In this document: positions 24,275 through 32,433 of the stretch, in pieces
Numbering within the stretch: position 1 is the stretch's first letter
Layout of the letters: each line of letters starts with the position of its first letter
Assembly (NCBI RefSeq): GCF_015645465.1
Contig: NZ_JADOEL010000005.1
Span: 1 to 64,000 of the forward strand
Direction: 5' to 3'
DNA: 64,000 bases
Source of the DNA: Herminiimonas contaminans
Lineage (GTDB): Bacteria; Pseudomonadota; Gammaproteobacteria; Burkholderiales; Burkholderiaceae_D
The notes under the pieces: model-generated
What the model was told of the DNA's origin: nothing
Databases searched by the model: none
Seen by the model: the letters and a program-made list of their open reading frames with translations, nothing else
Position numbers and translations under genes: made by a program

Positions 24275-24715
24275 TTACGTACCCTCCTTGAACTTCCATT
24301 GATCTGTGCGCATTTGCTCAGACATCCGCTTTGCGCGTTCCGGTGTTTGTTTCGCCCACATGCTTTGCAGCATTCCGTCTGCCGCCCTGTCATATTGACC
24401 GGTGCGGACGGCCTCAAGCGTGTTCTTGAAGCCGAGCAAGCCATCGATACCCATCTGGAACGCCATCGCAAGCAGTACGCCACGGCGCGCATCACTGAGT
24501 GTTTTCCACCAAGGTAAGCGGGCATCCAGATCCATGCTTTTACGCATGATGTCGTTAGCTAGCAAATAGGCTGATTCTTCCGGAGTGATACCGCCGCCTT
24601 TTCGTTTATCGATCAGTCGCCCAATGCCAATCGTGGCGAATCCCAAATGATCGTTATAGGCGTACAAAACTTCGCCTTCGTCGCCGCGTAATAGCCTGGT
24701 TATGTTGTCGCTCAT
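24275..24715 (-). CDS. Phage lysozyme, glycoside hydrolase family 24 (endolysin)
   Basis: The 146-residue enzyme should cleave peptidoglycan glycan strands. The T4-lysozyme catalytic triad spacing E-x8-D-x5-T is visible as E13, D22 and T28 in GDEGEVLYAYNDHLGFATIG. There is no signal peptide or SAR anchor, so export needs a holin. It overlaps the holin-like gene upstream by 4 bases. Confidence 0.88.
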   Translation of the reverse strand: MSDNITRLLRGDEGEVLYAYNDHLGFATIGIGRLIDKRKGGGITPEESAYLLANDIMRKSMDLDARLPWWKTLSDARRGVLLAMAFQMGIDGLLGFKNTLEAVRTGQYDRAADGMLQSMWAKQTPERAKRMSEQMRTDQWKFKEGT

Positions 24716-25149
24716 ATCAACTCCTTCCCGCGCTTGATCAGATCGATGACGTCACCACCCATCTGGCCAATGTCCTTATCGCGGCGATTATCGAACCACT
24801 TGACGAATGCCCCGATAATCCACCACGCCGGCAAGCCAGCGGCGACCATAATGGGCGCTGCGATAAATAGGAATCCAACAGCTTCTTCCGTGCCGGCCAT
24901 GACGGCGATCGCTTTTGCCGAATCAAACAGATCTGGCTTATACGACCGCAACCAGACAACAGCCAGCGGCCCTGCCGTCGCAGACGAAAAAATTGAGCAT
25001 GCAAATCTTGAAAATGCTTCCTTCTTTGTTTTTGGCCACATAAACATGAAGCCCAACGCTGCTGCAAGCGAGCCAGTAAGTACCGGGATACCAAATATTT
25101 TTATAAGAGCACTACCAGCTGCGGCTGATGCATTCAACGTGTCTGACAT
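24712..25149 (-). CDS. Putative phage holin
   Basis: A 145-residue protein with three or four hydrophobic stretches (about 18-37, 45-68, 78-105) and a charged C-terminus (DNRRDKDIGQ, KRGKELI). It opens the lysis cassette and precedes lysozyme with an ATGA-type overlap. Holins make lethal holes in the inner membrane that release the endolysin. The assignment rests on position and topology. Confidence 0.65.
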   Translation of the reverse strand: MSDTLNASAAAGSALIKIFGIPVLTGSLAAALGFMFMWPKTKKEAFSRFACSIFSSATAGPLAVVWLRSYKPDLFDSAKAIAVMAGTEEAVGFLFIAAPIMVAAGLPAWWIIGAFVKWFDNRRDKDIGQMGGDVIDLIKRGKELI

Positions 25150-25167
25150 GGTCCTGCTCCTTAAATG

Positions 25168-25190
25168 AAAAAAACACCCGAAGGTGCCTT
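25168..25190 (-). terminator. Weak intrinsic terminator between fibre genes and lysis cassette
   Basis: CACC-CGAA-GGTG with wobble extensions is preceded on the plus strand by seven A, which is a T-run for leftward transcription. It is one of several terminators inside the late operon. Confidence 0.5.
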
Positions 25191-25207
25191 GTGTTTATGT
25201 TTGAGTT

Positions 25208-25609
25208 TTAAATAATCGGGTAGCTAGGCAATTCAGCCTCAACCTCTTCCCATGATGGCTCCGGACGTTCGCCAGAAAGGAATGCATCGCGGATCTGTTC
25301 GGCCTTTTGCCATGTGCGTGCTGACCACAGATGCAGCGCTGCGCCATCCTCTTGGCGGTATTCGCCCGCCGGCAAGCTGGCTGCAGCGATGGCGCTGGCG
25401 ATGCTGTCAAATCGCATCTCAACAGCTTTGGCATTCAAACGGGCTTTAATCAAGTCATCCATCACCTTGATTTTCTCTGTGATTATTTGCTCCTGCGTTG
25501 GCTGCAGTTCAGGTGCGTCATCATAAATGAACTCTTCGGCATACCCAAACTGCTTGACTGCATACCGCCCAACAATCAACCCGGCGCTGTCACGCTGTAT
25601 GTAAGGCAT
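25208..25609 (-). CDS. Tail fibre accessory / assembly-like protein
   Basis: The 133-residue protein starts MPYIQRDSAGLIVGRY, has a central helical region (EKIKVMDDLIKARLNAKA) and ends in an acidic tail (EEVEAELPSYP). This layout is common in small proteins encoded just after tail fibres, which act as chaperones or attachments. It shares one base with the fibre gene's stop. The function is inferred from position. Confidence 0.6.
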   Translation of the reverse strand: MPYIQRDSAGLIVGRYAVKQFGYAEEFIYDDAPELQPTQEQIITEKIKVMDDLIKARLNAKAVEMRFDSIASAIAAASLPAGEYRQEDGAALHLWSARTWQKAEQIRDAFLSGERPEPSWEEVEAELPSYPII

Positions 25610-26982
25610 TACGCATCCCTCCCGCGACGATCAATCCAGCCCTTCGTATTTATTTTAAAATCTGAAACTGCGCCGCTAGCTCGCACCGCAATCTGAGAAG
25701 ATGTGTTTGTAGTTATCGTAAGCTCTCCGGTAACGCCATTTCCGGTTGTTGGATCACGCAAATTTACGTTTGTAGCAGTCGAAGCTACAGCATCAGTTGC
25801 TGTTAGTGGGCGAATGTACACATTTGATGACCCGCCGGATGTTTGCGCGTACGCCAAAATGTTGGCCCGTGTGACCACAGCGGGAGGAACCGACAGTGCG
25901 TAAGTAACAGAGGTTGCGCCTTGATTGACAACGGATACATCCTGAACAGGATCTGCCCACTCGAAAACGTCGCCATTTTGGGTAAAGCGATTCCATTGAC
26001 CGGAGCCGTTTGTCTTCCCAGAGCCGATACGTCGGAAATTCGTATAATTAGCCGGAAGCGTGGGCGCACTACCTGACAGTGAGAAATTCACATCCACAAC
26101 ACCTGTATCGGCACGCATGATTTCATAGAAGTGATACCAAGTATTGTTTGCAATCGTGCCAGCATCCAGGCCGCCATTCCCGCTACCGACTGCCCAAGCA
26201 GAAGTGGTTTTGCTGATTGCCGATAGCAACTTCATGAGGGCGACGCCACCAGAATCAGTCGCCTGCCCTGCGGATATGCTCATGGTAGCCGAGCTACCGG
26301 CCGTAGAAAGCATCAAGCCTGAGATATGGCCGCGCAACGCTGACGCCGAATCAACATAGGATTTATTCGCGGCTTGATTTGCTTCCGTCGGAGTGGGAAC
26401 TACGGGCGAGTTCGTTAATGTAAGAATCCCGGATTTTGTTTCGTTGCCTGTAGTGTGTATATAACTGCCGATCAGCTGCGCATTCGTGGCCGATGTCAGC
26501 AGGATTTCATACCACTTGTTAGCAAGGATTTCACCGCCGACACACGCCGCGCCGTTCACTTCCAAATCGATTGCAGCAAGTCCCGATACTGCGATAGTGG
26601 TTGCGCTAGTATTTGCTGCTGCGCCCGCCTGAAATCTAAATACTTGTCCAGCCGCATACGCTGTGATTGCTGGCATTGGCGAGAAAGTCAGCGCGTTCGC
26701 AGTGCCGGCAGCGGTGCCGCACCACATAAACGCGCTATCCTGAACTTGCCCAACTGCCGCATACTGATCGCGAGCATTAGCATTCAGGACGCCGGTATGC
26801 CGGAAGCCACCCATTGGAAGGTTCGCCGTAGGGACTTTCTGACCATCAGCAGCGATAGAATTGGTCAATTCTGCCGCTACGTCCGACATGGTATTATTCT
26901 GCGTGGTGCTGCTGATAACTGTCCCTGTGATAACGGGATTACCAGCAGGCAGGGTATATACGCCCGATCCATTACGTGGCAT
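25609..26982 (-). CDS. Tail fibre / receptor-binding protein
   Basis: A 457-residue protein rich in Gly, Ala, Ser and Thr with many short beta repeats. The N-terminus (MPRNGSGVYTLPAGNPVITGTVIS) is typical of podoviral fibre proteins that attach to the tail. The segment MGGFRHTGVLNANARDQYA is common in phage fibre shafts. It probably binds the host surface. A terminator lies upstream of its start, so it may have its own promoter. Confidence 0.8.
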   Translation of the reverse strand: MPRNGSGVYTLPAGNPVITGTVISSTTQNNTMSDVAAELTNSIAADGQKVPTANLPMGGFRHTGVLNANARDQYAAVGQVQDSAFMWCGTAAGTANALTFSPMPAITAYAAGQVFRFQAGAAANTSATTIAVSGLAAIDLEVNGAACVGGEILANKWYEILLTSATNAQLIGSYIHTTGNETKSGILTLTNSPVVPTPTEANQAANKSYVDSASALRGHISGLMLSTAGSSATMSISAGQATDSGGVALMKLLSAISKTTSAWAVGSGNGGLDAGTIANNTWYHFYEIMRADTGVVDVNFSLSGSAPTLPANYTNFRRIGSGKTNGSGQWNRFTQNGDVFEWADPVQDVSVVNQGATSVTYALSVPPAVVTRANILAYAQTSGGSSNVYIRPLTATDAVASTATNVNLRDPTTGNGVTGELTITTNTSSQIAVRASGAVSDFKINTKGWIDRRGRDA

Positions 26983-27004
26983 GTTTTTTCCTTGTTCTGA
27001 AATG

Positions 27005-27027
27005 AAAAAACCCGCACTAGGCGGGTT
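27005..27027 (-). terminator. Intrinsic terminator upstream of the tail fibre gene
   Basis: AACCCGC and GCGGGTT pair around ACTAG. On the minus strand the stem is followed by six T. It stands between the ejection protein gene and the fibre gene. Confidence 0.8.
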
Positions 27028-27037
27028 ATGAGGTGAT

Positions 27038-27289
27038 ATGGATAATTACGAATGGCTTAGGTATATCGCCACTCCATTAGGGGTGCTGCTGTACGGCTAT
27101 TTATTCCATGTCTTAGCGCAACGGAGTCGCCGCCGCTTGGCCCGAGGTGGCCCCACCAACGGTGAGAAGCTTTACCATCATTGCTATCTGCTCGGGCGTA
27201 AGATCCGCCTTACCTACAGGCGCTTGCGCGGCAAGCCCACTTTTGACGACACGCTGATTATCGACCGCGTTTTTAAGCGTCTTGACTAG
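27038..27289 (+). CDS. Possible small membrane protein on the opposite strand
   Basis: An 83-residue frame starts after GAGGTGAT and has one hydrophobic segment (YIATPLGVLLYGYLFHVLA) followed by a very basic tail. It lies antisense to the last 177 bases of the gene at 27113-29182. All neighbours are on the minus strand, so this may be a shadow with a chance ribosome site. Confidence 0.3.
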   Translation: MDNYEWLRYIATPLGVLLYGYLFHVLAQRSRRRLARGGPTNGEKLYHHCYLLGRKIRLTYRRLRGKPTFDDTLIIDRVFKRLD

Positions 27290-29182
27290 AGCTGTACCGT
27301 AAGGCATGCCAGGTATATTTCCCATTAAGTTCATCACGGCACCAGCAGTATTCGATGTATTGACAGGCGCTGCAGTTGGCGTGCTGTTGATGTACGAGCC
27401 AACCCTTCCGACTTGCTGCAGTTCAGCCACTTCTTTTGGCGAGTAAAATGCCTTCAATTTCTCTGTGCCAAGTTCGCGCAAGGCTTTTGCGTAACGCTCA
27501 GGCGAAAATATCTTGTCGCCGGCCGTATTCTCGCCAAAGGCTGCTCGCTGCAATGTCGCGCCTACTTGATTCTTTGCTTCCGTAAATGCTGCTGGATCGT
27601 TCTCTTGCAGAAGCTTAGCCAAGCCTTGAACATCTTTTGTCTTGCCACTTACAACGAAGCGCTTCACAAAGTCATCCGGCGCTGTCGATCCAGTGGACGC
27701 CGCTTTTAATGCTGGTACAGCGTCTTGCAATGCAAACCGTTCTGCAGCAGCTTGACGCGCCTTGGCGAATACGCCGCCTTGATCATCGGCACTTAAAACG
27801 GCATTCTTGACGGAATTGCGCAGCGAATCGAGTGCCTTATTAGTTGCAGGATCGTTGCTTACATTGTCATTGATTGTTTTCAGTACGCTCTCCGCGTCTT
27901 CTACTGAAAAAACCTTCTTCTGTTGGCCGGACAAAAGGCCGAGTTCTTCCATGCGGTTACGCACGCCACTTGGTATTTTGTCGCCAAAGTTGCGCACTGT
28001 TTCTGCGTAGTCTTGAGCAAGACCGGTCAATGGCACGTTTAAATCTTTGCCGGACGATGCGCGCGCTTCTTTGTACAGATCGCCAACCTTGCCGCGCAAT
28101 TGGTCATCAGTGCGTTTAAGCGCTTCGGCCAACTGCTGACCAGCCTGAAACTGTTCGCCGCTGGAATTTCCACCGAACGAGCCTACCTTGCTCTGCAGCT
28201 TCTGATTCTGCACTTCAAACCGATTCATCAACGGCTCACCGACGCCAGCCACGCCGCGCAGATTACGCTCGCGCGCGAACTGAGTAGCGTCACGACTTAT
28301 CTGACCGCCTGTTGCCGGTATGTTGAGATCGTTAAAATCTTGTTGGCGTAGCATCGCAGCAGGGTCAAGTTTTTTGCCTTGCTTCATCGCATCAACCACT
28401 TGACCGCGCAGCACATTCATCTGCTGCTCTGGAATATCAGAGAATTTTTGGCCTACTTCCTCCAAAGCTTCTTTAATAAGCTCATCGGTTTTTAAAGATG
28501 CTCGCGCGCCTATTTCTGGATTCGATGCAGCTTGGAGAGAATTAAACTTTCGTGCAATGACATCGCCTACTTTGCCCATGATAGGGGTCAGAACTGCACC
28601 TGTTGCCGCACCCATACCGGCCTGCGCAGCCTTGGTTCCAAAGAATGATTGGCCTTCTTTCAGGTCATTTACAGGCGTCAGTAATCCACCAGTTGCACCT
28701 ACGCCTGCGCCATAACCTATCCGGCCCAATGTCGTAGTTGCCGCGATAGGCGCGCGCGCAGATATGGCAACATTGGCTGGACTGAGAACATTGCCTACTA
28801 GCCGGCCACCGTCGAAACCTTCTTTGCCAACCGCAGTGCGCGCAGACTGATAGTCGCGTTCACCCTCGGCGTTCATGGAATCAACCCGCTTTGCCTCGCT
28901 GTCAAAAAATTCGCTGACACGGTTAGGGGCCAAGCCACCGAGAGACGTGAGGCCGCGCAGTCCATGGGGGAGCATTTGAGCAGCGGCATCAATTGGATCG
29001 CGCATGCCTTGAACGATTGCGCCAGGAATGCTGGCCTGTACTTTCTGGCGAGTGGTTGCCTCTTGCTTCGGCGCGGAAAACTGCGACTGCGCATAAGCCA
29101 TGATGTCTTGTTCAGTCGCGTTGTCTGGCGCAGTGATTTCATGCTTACTTCCATCCGGCGCAGTGATCTCAAATTTAGCCAT
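27113..29182 (-). CDS. Large virion protein, probable DNA-ejection protein
   Basis: A 689-residue, mostly helical protein. The N-terminus has FEITAPDGSKHEITAPDN followed by TEQDIMAYAQSQF, a module often seen at the start of phage internal virion proteins. A glycine/alanine-rich stretch near 140-200 could be membrane active. A long polar coiled coil (250-560) follows. Large helical proteins at this place in podovirus operons are ejected with the DNA to form a channel. The role is inferred from position. Confidence 0.65.
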   Translation of the reverse strand: MAKFEITAPDGSKHEITAPDNATEQDIMAYAQSQFSAPKQEATTRQKVQASIPGAIVQGMRDPIDAAAQMLPHGLRGLTSLGGLAPNRVSEFFDSEAKRVDSMNAEGERDYQSARTAVGKEGFDGGRLVGNVLSPANVAISARAPIAATTTLGRIGYGAGVGATGGLLTPVNDLKEGQSFFGTKAAQAGMGAATGAVLTPIMGKVGDVIARKFNSLQAASNPEIGARASLKTDELIKEALEEVGQKFSDIPEQQMNVLRGQVVDAMKQGKKLDPAAMLRQQDFNDLNIPATGGQISRDATQFARERNLRGVAGVGEPLMNRFEVQNQKLQSKVGSFGGNSSGEQFQAGQQLAEALKRTDDQLRGKVGDLYKEARASSGKDLNVPLTGLAQDYAETVRNFGDKIPSGVRNRMEELGLLSGQQKKVFSVEDAESVLKTINDNVSNDPATNKALDSLRNSVKNAVLSADDQGGVFAKARQAAAERFALQDAVPALKAASTGSTAPDDFVKRFVVSGKTKDVQGLAKLLQENDPAAFTEAKNQVGATLQRAAFGENTAGDKIFSPERYAKALRELGTEKLKAFYSPKEVAELQQVGRVGSYINSTPTAAPVNTSNTAGAVMNLMGNIPGMPYGTALVKTLKNAVDNQRVVKSGLAAQAPVGKADLTPEQIAMMVKLLTVGGATSGQAAATPLR

Positions 29183-30534
29183 TATGGGAGCCTTTTAATG
29201 CTGAATCCATTGTTTGACGCAGAGGTGGATGGTGGAGGAGCTACGATCTCCGCTGGCATTGATGGGCCTTGATAGAACGGCGCGATACCCTGCAGACTTG
29301 GATTTGACTCCATAACTTTCAGCTTGCGTTGATGCTCGCCATAATTGAAGCGCGCGGAGCGTTCCGAGGCTTTCGCCAATTGCTTGATTTCAGCACCTGT
29401 CAAATCATCAATATTGCCTGACATGGCTTTTTCAGCCAAAGCGCCTTCGCTCTCGGTGATAGCGCCCTGCCCCTTCATTTGCTGACGACCTTGCAATGTC
29501 AGCTCAGCCATACCGCGAATTGCCGAGCGTGTATTTGCGATTTTTTCCTTCTCGTCTGCGCCTGTAATTCCTAGACCGTCAGCAATCTGAGAAACAGCAA
29601 GCTTGGTTGTCGAACCAGGGCCAGTGAATAGCTTGTTCGTGTCTACTGCCTTCACAATGCGTTGTGCGGCATCAACCTGTTTCACTGCACCTTCAGCAAT
29701 CGCCGTCGAGTCCTTCATCATCGGGCCAACTTGAGCGCCTAGGCTTTCACCCATCTTCACGTCAGTTTTTACATTGACATTGGTTGCGCCAGCTTTACCC
29801 TTGCGAATCTCGTAATCTTGATAAGGAAGGTTCGGAACAATGCCATCAGCGCCGACATTGAACGGCTTGTTCGGATCTTGGAACGTCGTACCTTCCTTGA
29901 CGCTGTACGGATTGAATGCGACGCCACTAGGCGCAACTTCCATCTTGCGAGCTGGCACAAGGTCAGCGTAATTCTGCGTCGCCGCGAACTTGGCAACCGA
30001 TTCTTGCGTGAAGTCTTTAGGATCAACCTTGCTGAATGCCGATTCTGGTTTGGCCGTCAGTTGAGCAACACCCATTTGCTGCAGCATTGGATGGCCTGAA
30101 GACAGCAATTGCGCAAGCGCGGCTTGTTTATTGCCTGGAACCGCAGGATTGGTGATTGTCTGTGGGCCGTACTCATCATCGACTATCGGCGTGTTCTGCG
30201 CAGGCGTACCTTGCAACAGGCTTTGATATTTTTGCAGGCCATCTACCAACTGCTGCGTGGATTTTTGCGCAATATCGGTTTGTTTTGCGTCTGCCTGATT
30301 TTGCATATAGCCGCCAGCCAGTGCCTGAGCGATCTTATTTACGCCTTCAAGCGGGCTTTTTTTAACCGCCCAGCCGCTGACCATCTCCGTACCACCATCG
30401 GGCGCCATAGCCTGCTTACGCAACAAATCAGCCATTTGTTGTTGGCGCAATAGCTTCGCCTGCTCTACGGCCAAATCAGGCGGTAATGCCGCCAACGTTT
30501 GGGGTGCTTTCGCTGAGGTAAAAGGATTTGCCAT
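29182..30534 (-). CDS. Virion protein, probable internal/ejection protein
   Basis: A 450-residue, Gln- and Ala-rich helical protein (VEQAKLLRQQQMADLLRKQA near the start; NIDDLTGAEIKQLAKASERS near 395). It overlaps the next gene by one base and follows the diiron-like gene by 2 bases. Similar genes flank ejection proteins in podoviruses. There is no enzyme motif. Confidence 0.6.
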   Translation of the reverse strand: MANPFTSAKAPQTLAALPPDLAVEQAKLLRQQQMADLLRKQAMAPDGGTEMVSGWAVKKSPLEGVNKIAQALAGGYMQNQADAKQTDIAQKSTQQLVDGLQKYQSLLQGTPAQNTPIVDDEYGPQTITNPAVPGNKQAALAQLLSSGHPMLQQMGVAQLTAKPESAFSKVDPKDFTQESVAKFAATQNYADLVPARKMEVAPSGVAFNPYSVKEGTTFQDPNKPFNVGADGIVPNLPYQDYEIRKGKAGATNVNVKTDVKMGESLGAQVGPMMKDSTAIAEGAVKQVDAAQRIVKAVDTNKLFTGPGSTTKLAVSQIADGLGITGADEKEKIANTRSAIRGMAELTLQGRQQMKGQGAITESEGALAEKAMSGNIDDLTGAEIKQLAKASERSARFNYGEHQRKLKVMESNPSLQGIAPFYQGPSMPAEIVAPPPSTSASNNGFSIKRLP

Positions 30535-30536
30535 GT

Positions 30537-31118
30537 CTATTCCTGATTTAACTCACTGGTGAATTCGTTCATATAGAGCGCCGTTTGTATTGCGTTCTGC
30601 AAAATAAGATCGTCTGGATATTTATCGATGATAGAGAACAGATCTTTGCGATGTTCTAGATCATGCTCTGCGTGGTAACGCAACGTGCGTATGAGTCCCA
30701 CGCCGTGCAGTTCCTCCAACTTAGCTACTGACTCCAGTGATGTTGGGAACCCCTCTAGCACAGCCATATATCCAAGCAGAGCCAATGGGCTAACATGCTT
30801 AATCATGTAATACTGCGATCCAGCCATTTCTGCAGCTTTTCGGATAAGTGGCATATCCGCCACATTTATCCCGGCGGTGGCTAAATCATCCGCAAGCCAT
30901 ACCTGGTGATTTTTCTCTTCGTCAAGGTGCGCAACAAAGTATTCTTTTAAATCACCATCAGAAGCATTAACCGCCTCTTTTAGCAAATCCTCACTTGCGG
31001 TGATTACTTGATGTGCAAAAACCAAATTTGCTAACACCACATCTCGGTTAGCAAAATCCAGTGCTTTTGACTCTTTTTTTACGCTCTCTATAGCGGCAAT
31101 CACGGTATTTGAAAACAT
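30537..31118 (-). CDS. Candidate heme-oxygenase-like diiron protein within the virion operon
   Basis: A 193-residue, all-helical protein. Potential metal ligands are H64, E67/E68 and H71 in AHLDEEKNHQVW, E122 in YMAVLEG, and H149, D153 and H156 in RYHAEHDLEHRKD. The H-x3-D-x2-H spacing matches iron ligands of heme-oxygenase-like diiron oxidases such as CADD, and the TenA/PqqC fold has this size. Its ATG overlaps the stop of the upstream gene by one base, and the next gene follows by 2 bases, so it is translated with virion proteins. A structural role with a lost active site is possible, though the putative ligands look intact. Confidence 0.6.
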   Translation of the reverse strand: MFSNTVIAAIESVKKESKALDFANRDVVLANLVFAHQVITASEDLLKEAVNASDGDLKEYFVAHLDEEKNHQVWLADDLATAGINVADMPLIRKAAEMAGSQYYMIKHVSPLALLGYMAVLEGFPTSLESVAKLEELHGVGLIRTLRYHAEHDLEHRKDLFSIIDKYPDDLILQNAIQTALYMNEFTSELNQE

Positions 31119-32038
31119 TAGAACATCATCGTAGCGGGAGCGAGATAGGCGGCTAATCCAGCAGCGCCCAATGTACCCGCCGTACTCATTAATGAGCTAT
31201 TTGCGCTATTTGCACTTGCAACGCCAGAGTTATAAAGTCCCTGTGCGTAATTTCCTTGCGCAGCGGTTGCGCCGCTCATATCGGCGCCGCTGGTTGTAGC
31301 TTGAGTCGGAACACTGCTGAATGTTGGGTTAGTGACTTGCGATCCAGAGCGAACGGCATTCAAAATATTTAAAGGCTGATTCTGTAGCGCAGTCAATAAT
31401 TGCAATTGCTGATTTTGTGCATTTTGGCCAACATTGATACCGTTAAGCGCAGCCTGTGATTTCAGGTCGTTCTCGCTTTGGCTTTGCGTGCGCATCGCGT
31501 TGTCGTAAGCCTCAGACCCAACTCCGATACCTTGATTCGCAAGTTGTGTTTCCAGTGCTTTACGACTTTGATCGATTTGTGGCTGGAATCGCGCCATTAA
31601 CGCATCTTGTCCGGTCTGTCCTGCATTGACCATATCAGCTGGCAGACTGTCTTTAGTGATCGCATTTGAAAGAGCGTCATTGACGAACCCAAGGCCGCGA
31701 TCTGTCAGTCCCGACAATCCGAGGCTGGTTTTATTCTGCTGGTCTAAAAGCTGCTGCTGGACAGGCGATAGAGTTTGCGTTGCCGTCCATCCATCATCAG
31801 GAGTCGCTCCATTTGGGTCGCGAGAGTAAGTCAAGTTACCGTATGGCGTTACTTGATTGACGCGATTTGCTGCAGCGGCGGCACGCGCGGCATCAAGATT
31901 TCCGGCTGCTGTTTGTTGTGCAGCGCCAGCATAGTCAGGTGCTGGAGGTGGCGCAGGCGATGACTTAAAGCAAATCCATCCACGGCCTTTCTTCAGCGGC
32001 GACCAGTAGATCGGCTCTTCTATATGTTTCATACCCAT
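31118..32038 (-). CDS. Virion protein, probable internal/ejection protein
   Basis: A 306-residue protein rich in Ala, Gln and Asn. It has an N-terminal PAPPPAPDYAGAAQQTAAGN stretch, a central ALETQLANQGIGVGSEAYDN motif and a glycine/alanine C-terminus (STAGTLGAAGLAAYLAPATM). The motif around 'QLANQGI..GS.AY' is frequent in podoviral internal core proteins. ATG 32038 has GAGAGGA upstream and overlaps the acetyltransferase-like gene stop. The function is inferred from position. Confidence 0.65.
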   Translation of the reverse strand: MGMKHIEEPIYWSPLKKGRGWICFKSSPAPPPAPDYAGAAQQTAAGNLDAARAAAAANRVNQVTPYGNLTYSRDPNGATPDDGWTATQTLSPVQQQLLDQQNKTSLGLSGLTDRGLGFVNDALSNAITKDSLPADMVNAGQTGQDALMARFQPQIDQSRKALETQLANQGIGVGSEAYDNAMRTQSQSENDLKSQAALNGINVGQNAQNQQLQLLTALQNQPLNILNAVRSGSQVTNPTFSSVPTQATTSGADMSGATAAQGNYAQGLYNSGVASANSANSSLMSTAGTLGAAGLAAYLAPATMMF

Positions 32039-32433
32039 TTGCAATCCTCTCGCAGCATTCTTAAAACGATTCCGTCCACATCGCCGTACCAGTTCTTTGC
32101 AACACTTTCGTGCACAAATCCTACACGCCGATCAATGTCCAGAGCCTTGTTGTTGCCGTCTTCAACGATTGCGGTGACGCGTCGCTTATTGGCCGTGATG
32201 AACGCATAGTGAAAGATGACTTTCAGCAGATTGCGCGTGATAAATTTTGGTGTATTACTAAAAACGCTTAACTCGCAGTTGTATTCTGTGAACCCGGAAA
32301 AGACGACTACACCCATGATTCGGCCAAAGTCATCAAGACTCGCGATGCAGACTGATTGATTAGGGTCAAACTTGACATTCAAACCGGCATTTACAAAGTC
32401 AAAATATTCCTGTCTTTGCTTGATGTCGATCAT
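32029..32433 (-). CDS. GNAT-like phage protein
   Basis: The 134-residue protein resembles small phage acetyltransferase-like proteins: GRIMGVVVFSGF (strand pair), ITRNLLKVIFHYAFITANKRRVTAIV (the acetyl-CoA region) and RRVGFVHES near the end. Such genes recur in podovirus structural operons with unknown substrates. It overlaps its neighbours at both ends by a few bases. Confidence 0.6.
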   Translation of the reverse strand: MIDIKQRQEYFDFVNAGLNVKFDPNQSVCIASLDDFGRIMGVVVFSGFTEYNCELSVFSNTPKFITRNLLKVIFHYAFITANKRRVTAIVEDGNNKALDIDRRVGFVHESVAKNWYGDVDGIVLRMLREDCKWV

